38,126 nucleotides of DNA, from NCBI GenBank assembly GCA_049999765.1, contig JBNGIQ010009489.1, forward strand, positions 237,695 through 275,820, in the 5' to 3' direction. A program made the position numbers and the translations under genes. This document shows positions 30,434-38,126 of the stretch, in pieces; within the stretch, counting starts at the first letter, position 1; the number at the start of each line of letters is the position of its first letter. Below the pieces are notes generated by a model. That model did not search any database. It worked only from the letters and a program-made list of their open reading frames with translations, and was not told where the DNA came from. Origin of the DNA: Phaeoceros laevis (Eukaryota; Anthocerotophyta; Anthocerotopsida; Notothyladales).

Positions 30434-30536
30434 CGGTCGGACACGTGTCCCGTAGTAGGCTCTCAAATCGTTTGCCAGTGTAGCGGTTTGGCCACGTGTC
30501 CGGCGCCAGAGGGTGGATATCAAATCGTTTGCCAAT
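30434..30536. promoter_or_regulatory. Imperfect direct repeat with two CACGTG G-boxes
   Basis: Two units of about 55 bases each contain CACGTGTCC and, about 30 bases later, TCAAATCGTTTGCCA. CACGTG cores bind plant bZIP and bHLH factors. No gene start is evident close by, so a regulatory role is only a possibility. Confidence 0.35.
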
Positions 30537-30853
30537 AGACTAGTCTACCCTCCCAACTGACTGGGACAGAGCCCGTGCTCAACATACCCACTAATGCAAT
30601 CCATGTTACCACTTCCCAAATGGTGTGCATCTTCCGGCTGGCCATATTTTGCATACATAGACAATGCGCATTCGCAGCTCCGAATGAGACTTCTTGCCCA
30701 GCTCGAACCATACCGTCAGGTCCTTCGGTTCTACAATGAGCGGTCTATCCATCTATGGAGGCCTCATTGGAGTCAGAAACTACGGCACATGTTGCAATCT
30801 GCAGAACTCCATCTGTGACCCCTCTCCACAATCTGACATGAGAACAGCCACTT

Positions 30854-30937
30854 CAAGACGACTTCAAAGCAATTTACAACCTGCTGCGCAATCTGACAAA
30901 ACTCAAAACAGCTTCTTCAAGCTTTGAAGTCGTCTTG
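30854..30937. repeat. Inverted repeat, 17-bp arms, 50-base spacer
   Basis: CAAGACGACTTCAAAGC at 30854-30870 is repeated inverted at 30921-30937. A CTA trinucleotide run follows at about 30963-30981. Confidence 0.9.
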
Positions 30938-31169
30938 GAGTTGACTAAACACCATAATCATCCTACTACTACTACTACTACCTAACAGGCCCCCGGGCCA
31001 CATTCAATATGTTCTTAAAACATGCCCATGTGCCCGGGTATCCACTAGAAAATACCCCTGTTCTCACTTCCAATCAGCTCCCTTTCTTTTCAGTATGGGA
31101 GGAGACACATCATTCTGGTCATGTGTTCTGATACGTGGTGGATCAGTGTCCGCGATCCCTGTCCGTGTC

Positions 31170-31300
31170 TCAGTGTGACAGGGATAGAGTTCCGCACGCA
31201 CATTCACCCCAAGAGAAAGACAACAATCTTAATTTAACGGGGATAGAGTTAAGCAAGCACATTCACACCCAAGAGAAAGACAACAGTCTCTCGCACACAT
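31170..31300. repeat. Imperfect tandem repeat of about 60 bp, two copies
   Basis: Both copies contain GGGATAGAGTT, then GCACATTCAC and CCAAGAGAAAGACAACA. Located just 3' of the PPR gene. Confidence 0.75.
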
Positions 31301-31330
31301 ACCTAAGCACTGCCTAGATCTTCAGTATTC

Positions 31331-34193
31331 TCACGGTCGACCCTTACAACTGCAATGCCCGTTTGCGAATCGATGCACACGGTACCCATCCCTTACCACA
31401 ATGTCTCTCTGTTCAAGCTTTGACATGATTTCTGTGGGCTGTGGCAGTCACTGCACATGCGTAGATTCTTCGTTACCAGCAGAGGTGTGCCACTCGGAGT
31501 GTTCAACAGACCAAACGCCAGAGCTAGCTTCTCAGCATGCCCACAAAGCACATCTTCCTTTTCCTTCTGACTCAGTGGCTTCAACACCAACTTTGTGTGA
31601 GGTACGTGGCCTCCTTCCTGCTTCACACGTGAATTTGTGCTCTCTACCTGAAGAGCAATATCCGTTCTCCTTTCTCCCACCAGAAATCTGTGTACCTCCT
31701 TATGTACCTCAATGCTCGCCACTGCAGGTTTCTTGTTAGCTCCTGCTGCCCTTCTCTGTGTTTCAATCCTGTCTACATCGGCCCACCTACCCGCATCTGC
31801 GTAGGCATTGGCCATGAGCACATAGGCAGACGCCATTTGAGGGTCCAGCCTAACAATGCTTTCAAAACACCACACAGCCTTCTCTATATCCCCGTAACTT
31901 TTGCAGGCATTCAACAAAGACGTCAAGCCCACCACATTACTTTGGCCTTCACATGATAATAGCATCTTCTCTGCCTCATCTAATTGGCCAGCACGCGCAA
32001 GAAGATCAATCATGCAGGTGTAGTGCTCAATAGTAGGTTTGATGCCATGCTGTTCAGCCATGGAATCCAAGTGTTTGCGACCCTCGTGGACCAGTCCCTC
32101 ATGACTGCATGCTACTAGAAGGCAAGTAAAAGTAACATCAGCAGGATGTACACCGGCTACTAACATCTCCTCAAAACAAGCTACTGCCTTGCGACCTTCA
32201 TCACAAGCACCATACCCAGCGATCAGCGCTGACCATGTCACCACATCCTTTGTGGCCGTACTGTCAAAAACCTGGCGTGCACCTTCCAGCTCACCACATT
32301 TTGCATACGTGTCCACCAGGCAGTTGCCCACCATTACATCATCCAGCAGACCTCTTTTGACAATCTGTGAGTGAAGCTCCCTGCACTTCTGTATGGCACC
32401 AGTGCTTGCACACGCCTTTAAAAGGCAAGCAAAAGTTACATGGTCAGCCAAAATGAGGCCCGCCTCCTCCATTTGTCCATGCACAACAAGCGCCTCTTGG
32501 CTGAGTCCTTGCTGTGCAGACCCAGCAATCAGGGCATTCCATGTCACCACATCCTTTGTGGCCAAGCTGTCAAAAACCTGGTGCGCATCTTTCAGTTCAC
32601 CACATTTTGCATACATGTCCACCAGGCAGTTGCCCACCACTACNNNNNNNNNNNNNNNNNNNNNNNNNNNNNNNNNNNNNNNNNNNNNNNNNNNNNNNNN
32701 NNNNNNNNNNNNNNNNNNNNNNNNNNNNNNNNNNNNNNNNNNNTCACCACATTTTGCATACATGTCCACCAGGCAGTTGCCCACCACTACATCATCCAGC
32801 AGACCTCTTTTGACAATCTTTGAGTGCAGCTCCCTGCCCTTCTGCAAGGCACCAGTGCTTGCACACGCCTTCAGAAGGCAAATAAAAGTAACACGGTCAG
32901 CCAAAATGAGGCCCGCCTTCTCCATTTGTCCATACACAACAAGCGCCTCTTGGCCGAGTCCTTGCTGTGCATACCCAGCGATCAGCGCTGTCCATGTCAC
33001 CACATCCTTTGTGTCCATGCTGTCAAAAACCTGGCGTGCACCTTCCAGCTCACCACATTTTGCATACCCAGTGATCAGGGCATTCCATGTCACAACATCC
33101 TTTGTGGCCATGCTGTCAAAAACCTGGCGTGCATCCTTCAATACATGTCAACCAGGCAGGTGCCAACAAACAAGTCAGTAGGATTGCCACTGTGCAACAC
33201 ATCAGAATGTACTTTTCTGCCAGATTCCAAGTCGGCGGCACATGCACAAGCTTGAAGGGCAGCTATGAAGATGTAACCATTCGCCTTCACTCCTGACCTA
33301 CGCATCTCATGGTAGAGTTGTATGGCCTCCTTCGGTTTTCCGTGCTTAGCATGTGCAGAGATTATGGAGACCCACATGAAGGCATTCGGTTTCCCTACCC
33401 TGTTGAACACATCCATGGCCTCTTGTAGCCTACCTCCACCTGCATACATGCGCAAGAGATGGTTTCCCAAAAATGCGTTGGATCCGTACCCAAGCTTGAC
33501 AGTGAGGTCATCAAGTCGTCGCCCCAACACCAGATTTTTTTCAGCCCCGCATATCCGAATGACTCTGTACAGCAGAGAGGAGGACACACGAGATTGTTTC
33601 TCCGCCAACATGGTCAAAGCGTCCACTGCTGGCCTTAGCTGCCCATTCTCACAAAGTTGTTCGATTACAGCCTGAGCCGTTCCGTACCCTTGGCACTCTG
33701 GCACCGTCGGACCAGCAGCATTATGATGCAACAAGGGGTTGGATGTAGGCTGAGCAGACCGTCCAACCTGCTTGTCCAAGGCAGCCAGCTCCGCATCCAC
33801 CCAGTCAGGCTTGTAGAAGTTGTTCAGCCATATGGACTCCTTGGACTCCTTGTGCCTCAAGTCGGGAGAGCGCGCGCTCTTCTTGTTCATCCTGCAGTCC
33901 CACCACAATGTGGAGTCCAAGAAATACTGCCTCCACAACAACTCTTGTCGTTCTCCAGCACTGCTATTGTCCAGTATGCGTAGCTTGGCTGCTAAGCCAC
34001 TGCACGGCACAAATGTGCAGCTTGTGTAAATCCATTGCCTCGGAGGCACATTTAACCTCCCCTCCAGCTCCAGGGCGTGGGCCTGCCTCCCAGCTGCTGG
34101 CGTCCAAAACCGCTGATGTTGCATCCCGTTTGTGGTGCGAAATTGTAGGTGGAGCATTGCAGGGTTTTTCAGCAGTAGCAGTCCAGCGGGCAT
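31331..34193 (-). pseudogene. PPR protein with N-terminal PDF-like motif and C-terminal DYW:KP domain, frame-broken
   Basis: Starts at ATG 34193. Residues 85-135 (LWRQYFLDSTLWWD, RSPDLRHKESKESIW, YKPDWV) resemble the PDF motif of organellar single-strand DNA-binding OSB proteins. PLS-type PPR repeats follow (DVFNRVGKPNAFMWVSIISA, ARQVFDSMATKDVVTWNALI and so on), then E1/E2 and the deaminase-like DYW domain. It has KKPAVASIEV in place of the PG box, HAEK and CSDC zinc/active-site motifs, and ends NGHCSCKGRP. KP-type DYW domains with GRP ends are linked to U-to-C editing of organelle RNA. There are three faults: about 16 bases missing at 33140 (AKCGE lost, frame shifted), one base missing near 31436, and the N gap at 32644. 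Without them the protein would be about 900 residues. Sequencing errors or true decay are both possible. Confidence 0.85.
32644..32743. other. Scaffold gap inside the PPR gene
   Basis: One hundred Ns. The roughly 48 bases before the gap are repeated at once after it (both encode VVVGNCLVDMYAKCG on the minus strand), so the gap may be a false join of overlapping ends or a collapsed PPR repeat. Confidence 0.9.
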
Positions 34194-34290
34194 GCCCGCC
34201 CACGTTTTTCAGCTGTTTGGCATCCAAGACTATTGATGCTGCATCGCGTTAGTGGTGCGCGCCATTGCAGGTGGAGCAAGAACGGTAACC
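34100..34290. repeat. Degenerate direct repeat at the 5' end of the PPR gene
   Basis: About 70 bases around 34110-34165 recur around 34215-34275: GATGTTGCATCCCGTTTGTG versus GATGCTGCATCGCGTTAGTG, each followed by a GGTGGAGCA block. The first lies in the first codons of the PPR frame and the second upstream of it. Confidence 0.65.
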
Positions 34291-34970
34291 TCCGTCGCTG
34301 CTGTCGCTCTTAATTTTCCCACTGCTCGGCTTCCCGTAAAAACACATTAACACAAGCGGTGCCACATTCCAAAAAACCCCGGCCGGTTACCGTGTGGGAA
34401 AGCAAGGGGTAGGGGCAAACTGCAGTATTTGCCACAGTGTGGCAGAAAAGGGATGTGGCAAAACCCCCCCTTTTCTTGTAGTGGCGCCTGACTTGACGAT
34501 TAACTGGCGAATGTCCAAAAGGGTTCCTCCTGGCACACAGGGTACTCATCAACCGCAGCCGGTGGGTCGGTTTTGGAGAAAGCGCGGTGCCGAGGGGCGA
34601 GGCACCTTCCGTTCTGTGCTTGCGCGGGCTTGGTATCTCATGGCCAGCTCCCAAGGTCGGCATTTCCTATATCCATACGCACAGGGCAGCCAAGGGATGT
34701 CATTGAACGTTTTCGACGCTACCGTCTATTGCCAGGATTTGCTCAGACACAGGCGCACCAACTCGGGAACGACTGGCTTCCGGCTTTTCTATCAGAGGCA
34801 CTGGTGCAACGACCTGTGCAGACTGTTGGGGACAGAGAATTTCCCACTGGAAGCACCACAAAAATTGAAGTATGCCTAGCTACTCGCTACCATATCTATG
34901 CATGCCTAGCTACGAAGTAGGAAATCTTCTAAAAAATTGTTCATTTTAATAACGATAGATCTCCACGATA
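34291..34970. other. No recognisable gene
   Basis: Two overlapping plus-strand frames of 100-160 codons (34394-34879 and 34573-34920) are open but have no recognisable motif and an unusual composition. I do not support either as a gene. Confidence 0.4.
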
Positions 34971-34971
34971 G

Positions 34972-35275
34972 CTACTTGTGCTGGGGAGGCAGAAAGTCGT
35001 TGTTGATAACCTTGAACGACATCGGCCACATTTGATGCGATTTCGATGTATCAGCTAGGAGTTGAGATTCCCTCGCGGTGGTTCTTGGTCTTGGGATAGA
35101 AGCCCTTACGCGCCTTCTCCAGAAGTTCTGCCATGGTGTAGTTGAAACTGTGTCCGACCTCCTCGATCGGAACCATTGGCAAGCCCAACCCGCTGCACGT
35201 TTGTTGAAGTTTCTCCTCCAGCTCTTTGGGCTCTTTGAGCCTCGGGCCTTAATAGTCCTCCTTGAGCCTCTGTGA
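34972..35275 (-). pseudogene. RNA-ligase-like relic (C-terminal part of the nucleotidyltransferase domain)
   Basis: In one minus-strand frame from about 35265 to 35060: LKEPKELEEKLQQTCSGLGL, PMVPIEEVG, FNYTMAELLEKARKGFYPKT and NHREGI. In another frame from about 35045 to 34975: PMSFKVINNDFL. The order matches Rnl-type RNA ligases, where a segment like LGLxTVPxL precedes an ELLExAxG helix, then the motif IV EGxV and the motif V FKVI(S/N)N-F. The segment between motifs IV and V is shortened and frame-shifted, with stops, and the catalytic KxDG lysine motif is not seen upstream. Probably a decayed fragment. Ligases of this type seal RNA nicks and are not typical of plant nuclei, so transfer from another source is possible. 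Confidence 0.5.
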
Positions 35276-35581
35276 AATTCTCTGCCAGATATATCAATAT
35301 ATGGATTGAGATTGATGTCAGTGTATCTTAGACTATATAAGCGATGTGTTAACTTGAAGTGGTCATCTTCTTCTCGATGTGCACGGGTATCAGATCGGGG
35401 CATCCGTATTTTTGAGGTATTTCTAATCCAAGGTTGGCTTTATGCGGCACTCTGCAGTACTAGTGGCATGGCTAGCCTATCGTGTTTTGCTACATAGATT
35501 ATACTGTCATCTGTCTTCAGGATGTGTTGGTTCGGAAGGAGGTCACCGATCAAACCCTCTTTACTCTCAGAACCGCTCTAG

Positions 35582-36064
35582 ATGGAAGACTTGGATCTCC
35601 CTCCAAGATTTTCTAATAGTCCTCCAGGTTTCGGCAGTCTGCCTCCGGGCTTTGCCAATCTGCCTCGGAGCCTTCCCGATCTTCCTCCAGGCTTGAGCGA
35701 TATCGATCTTCCATCAGGCTTGAGGGAGATTCCACCAGGCTTCAGCGATCTTCCACCGGGATTTGGAGGGCCGTAGTCTCGTCCATCCCCAGCCGCGGGT
35801 GGCCCTGTTTCAAGCCTTCAGGGCAAGGCCAAGCGGCCAAGACCGAGAAAGATGACATGGGCAGTCCAGAAGGCAAAGCTCATGCATGCCGCGTCACCGC
35901 TGGGAGTGCGAACCACAGAATTGAAAAGACAAAGGCGAGCGCTGTTGATGCGAATTGGTGTGCTTATACAACATACACGTACTGCTAGGCAGAAGTTGCA
36001 GAGGTTGGAGAGCGCAATTGAAACCTGCTCACAATCCACATGCATAAGAGTAGTCCAGGCCTAG
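35582..36064 (+). pseudogene. Proline/LPPGF-repeat and basic helical ORF with one in-frame TAG
   Basis: From an ATG at 35582 the frame encodes a tandem low-complexity stretch with variants of LPPGF (SLPPGFANLPRSLPDLPPGL). It meets TAG at 35774-35776 and then stays open to another TAG at 36062-36064 (SRPSPAAGGPVSSLQGKAKR, then KRPRPRKMTW and a basic helix with RRALLMRIGVLIQHTRTARQ). One stop in an otherwise open 160-codon frame suggests a recent nonsense change or an unseen intron. The downstream RING fragment F is in the same frame, 72 bases on, so these may be exons of one gene. Function unknown. Confidence 0.4.
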
Positions 36065-36136
36065 GAATCAAGCTTCCGCTTGATTCAGTCGAGGGGGAAC
36101 TCGCGAGGGGGACCGTGACGGCTACCCTTGTAAGCA

Positions 36137-36553
36137 ATGGACGAGGTCTTACCTACCGACAGGAGGCCTATCACTTCTCTTAAGCTACTGTTGGGGATGC
36201 TAAAGCTACATGTAAAGTTGAAAGCACAGAGTGACGAGAACTTGCGGTTGAAGGCTGTTCTAACAGAAGAGAGGAAATTCTTCAAGGCAGCAGAGATTAG
36301 CAACTTGAAGGTTTTCGAAGAATCCATGAACAGAGTACACGATCAGTTGCACGATAGGATTCAGTCATTGGAGAATCAGCTCACCTGCCGAATTTGCTTC
36401 TCCAACCCTCGAAACACGGTGCTGCTGCCGTGCTTCCATGGGCAGTAGTGCAGTGCCTGCATCAACCGAGTTGACACATGCCCCACCTGCAGAACTGAAA
36501 TCACTGAAGTCGTTCCCCGCATAGGCACATATGTCGTCGGTCTGCTACGTTGA
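36137..36553 (+). pseudogene. Family member F: short helix plus RING interrupted by a TAG stop
   Basis: The frame starts MDEVLPTDRRPITSLKLLLG and becomes a coiled coil (RVHDQLHDRIQSLENQ) directly before a RING: CRIC, FSNPRNTVLLP, C-F-H-G-Q, then TAG at 36446-36448 where members E and C have Phe and Tyr, then CSACINRVDTCPTCR to a TGA at 36551-36553. All other zinc ligands are intact, so a single nonsense change accounts for the break. As it stands the protein would end half-way through the RING and lack zinc-binding Cys residues. The N-terminal family domain is missing; the proline-rich frame upstream may be a different N-terminal part. Confidence 0.65.
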
Positions 36554-36772
36554 TCTTCCCAGGGCTCAGAAGTACTGGTAACGCAAAGCACATTTATTAG
36601 AACATCGCTGAGGGCCTTTGTCGCGAAATGTGTCAGTCGTGCCGCGAAATGTGTCAGTGGTCAACCTCCTTAGTAGTTTCTATCGAGACCGAGATCCAAT
36701 CGTGCCCTACTCTGATCTGGACAGCCAGCGTGGACGTGCCATCAAACCTGGACAAGGTTTGTGTAAATAAAT

Positions 36773-36783
36773 ACCCCATATCG
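36773..36783 (+). promoter_or_regulatory. USE-like element of the U2 snRNA gene
   Basis: ACCCCATATCG matches 9 of 11 positions of the plant snRNA upstream sequence element (RTCCCACATCG) and lies about 62-72 bases before the RNA start, the usual place. A TATA-like ATATACAC is at 36791, further from the start than usual; the -30 position shows only a weak ACATAG. Confidence 0.55.
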
Positions 36784-36844
36784 AGCAGGAATATACACAC
36801 ACCCGAAGGCGAGGACATAGCTTGGGCTGAGCGGCCTCGGAGGC

Positions 36845-37039
36845 ATACCTTTCTCGGCCTTTTGGCTAAGATCAAGTGTAGTATCTGTTCTTATCAGTTT
36901 AATATCTGATACGTGGATCATCGATCCACATAATATTAATCTAATTTCCTTCAGGGGGCAGGGCCAGCGGGTAGCTTGCTACTCCGGTCCTGCGCGCGTC
37001 GCTCTGGTATGGCACTATCTCCATTGCCTGGCGCACCCC
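36845..37039 (+). ncRNA. U2: U2 spliceosomal snRNA
   Basis: The 5' 60 bases match U2: ATACCTTTCTCGGCCTTTTG, then GATCAAGTGTAGTATCTGTT with the GTAGTA that pairs with the intron branch site. Stem-loop IIb (GTGGATC and GATCCAC around ATC) is preserved as a perfect stem although its sequence differs from the usual plant one. Stem III (GTAGCTTGCTAC), the CGCGCGTCGC segment and the 3' stem ending GGCGCACCCC follow in order. Length about 195, as expected. The Sm site is unusual: TAATTTCCTTCAGG in place of the typical AATTTTTTAAGG, so Sm-ring binding may be weakened. Confidence 0.93.
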
Positions 37040-38126
37040 ACCTCCCCTCTGGGGACCCAAATCAATTCCAAAAAGCATGTATTCGTATGAATGTCTCGCG
37101 CTGCCTGAAGTCCTGCACCTGCCTGAAGTCCTGCACAGGATACAAAACCTAGTGCACTGCCAGGGTCGGATTACCGTATCGCCTAGTTGGTGCACACCGC
37201 CTCTCCTGATGTGCAGCAGTCTGGGTAAGCCTCAAGGCAGTTTGTCTCACGGGGTGGGAAACTTGTCCAGTTTGCTTTGATTTGACATGTTTCATTTGGT
37301 CAAGACGGCTTTGCCTTCAGTGATGGCTTGTTTTGCGTCAACTATTGAGCTGCCTTTGAGAAATTGTTCACAAGAAGAACCGGTGTTACAAAGTCCGAGC
37401 AGCTCAGTCATGTGTGAGTAAACAGCTGCCTCAAGAATTTGAGATCGTTGATAATTTGCAGTCAGGGTTTGGGGCCTCGTCGTTCTGTGGACAACTCATA
37501 TTTTGAAGATCTCAATCTGCTGCAGGCGCGACACACCAAAGACCATCGTGATGAGTGTCCTTGATGCAACCCTTATCGGAACGGTGCCACACTCAACTGT
37601 CCGGGCTCTGGAGGAGGAAGAAGCACAAGGATTTGGTTTGGGTATGCGGGGAGGTATTCAACTTTGTCTTGAGGACAGTCTTCCAGTGGGCAGAGCAGCT
37701 ATGTCCAGCTGGGAAGCCACAGTCCTGGAAACCTGCTCTCGAGTTCAGGTATGGGACCTGCTTCCCCTCTTGCCGAGCTGATGCAGCTGCACCTAAGATA
37801 CAGATACTGTTGTTGCATCTGAGTCGAAAGACCAACCCGCTACAAAAGATGGCGTGCGATCCTGGCTTTCCACAACACAATAGTAGCCCTAGTCACTCTT
37901 ACACCTGGGCCACTCCATACCTGCGTTCGAATGGGTGGGTGGCCAAAAGCGAGCTTCATTCACCCCAACTTTGGACACTGAGAGAGCAGAAATGTGTCTG
38001 CCAGCTACCAAGTCTGTGCATTGGAAGGAGGGATGAAGACTATTTGGTAGCCTAAGTGGAGAATGAGGCTCAACGCACAACAGCCCCGGCCTGTCCATAC
38101 GAGCTCAACTTCAAGTCGGGAAATTT
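37040..38126. other. Region after U2 with one unassigned ORF
   Basis: A plus-strand frame at 37555-38055 (166 codons) contains a hydrophobic segment DLVWVCGEVFNFVLRTVFQW; an overlapping frame at 37503-37781 is also open. Neither has a recognisable domain, and I cannot tell which, if any, is coding. A duplicated CCTGAAGTCCTGCAC lies at about 37105-37135. Confidence 0.3.

Noticed and set aside
32393-33181. 262-codon plus-strand frame crossing the gap
   Set aside because: Antisense of the PPR repeats; its periodic sequence reflects the PPR repeat DNA.
34394-34920. Two overlapping plus-strand frames of 115-161 codons
   Set aside because: No motif, no splice context, and each contradicts the other; left as unsupported.
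1-38126. CRISPR array
   Set aside because: Repeats seen are two- to four-copy tandem or dispersed units without regular unique spacers, and the DNA is plant nuclear.
1-38126. LTR retrotransposon or DNA transposase genes
   Set aside because: No reverse transcriptase, integrase or transposase motifs were recognised in any frame.
1-38126. tRNA genes
   Set aside because: A few GTTCGAA-like matches (for example near 26765 and 37923) lack the rest of a cloverleaf.

Overview
The window looks like nuclear DNA of a seed-free land plant, most likely a fern, lycophyte or hornwort. It contains spliceosomal (GT-AG and GC-AG) genes, a plant-type U2 snRNA gene and a broken copy of the splicing factor gene SLU7. 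It also has a long pentatricopeptide-repeat (PPR) gene ending in the DYW:KP variant (KPAxA box, C-terminal GRP), which is known from plants that do U-to-C organelle RNA editing. Gene density is low, and many units carry frameshifts, deletions or stops. Two 100-base N gaps (4097-4196 and 32644-32743) mark scaffold joins.

Layout. 0.45-3.95 kb (+): a ParB-like domain ORF followed by a beta-class DNA methyltransferase ORF, probably one gene, with an 18-bp palindrome repeated in and around it. 4.3-7.3 kb (-): two or three damaged members of a coiled-coil/RING family. About 8.7-14.97 kb (-): a many-exon DDB1/CPSF-A beta-propeller gene, with 15 exons resolved here by phase and homology, two of them ending in GC donors. 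15.19-16.2 kb (-): a SLU7 pseudogene. 16.8-18.2 kb: an AT-rich island with a MITE-like foldback and a 159-bp tandem repeat. 18.2-19.1 kb (-): a RING protein. 19.6-22.1 kb: a degenerate tandem segmental duplication of about 1 kb. 23.1-26.0 kb: a head-to-head pair of family members (D on -, E on +) sharing a 364-bp intergenic region. 27.5-28.0 kb: a vWA-like fragment. 28.3-29.9 kb (-): exons of a coiled-coil protein. 30.0-30.2 kb (-): a PPR relic. 31.3-34.2 kb (-): the PPR-DYW:KP gene. 35.0-35.3 kb (-): an RNA-ligase relic. 35.6-36.55 kb (+): a proline-rich reading frame and a RING gene interrupted by TAG. 36.85-37.04 kb (+): U2 snRNA.

The most distinctive content is a cluster of up to six members of one apparently lineage-specific protein family. 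Its plan is a short basic first exon, an N-terminal domain I cannot assign, a coiled coil and, in some members, a C-terminal C3HC4 RING. Some members keep the RING, others have lost it or part of it, as expected of an expanding and decaying family of ubiquitin ligases and possible RING-less partners. The second notable element is the ParB-methyltransferase gene, an architecture better known from phages and mobile elements. No database search was run: family names rest on motifs and remembered family patterns, and exon joins were checked by hand for phase.
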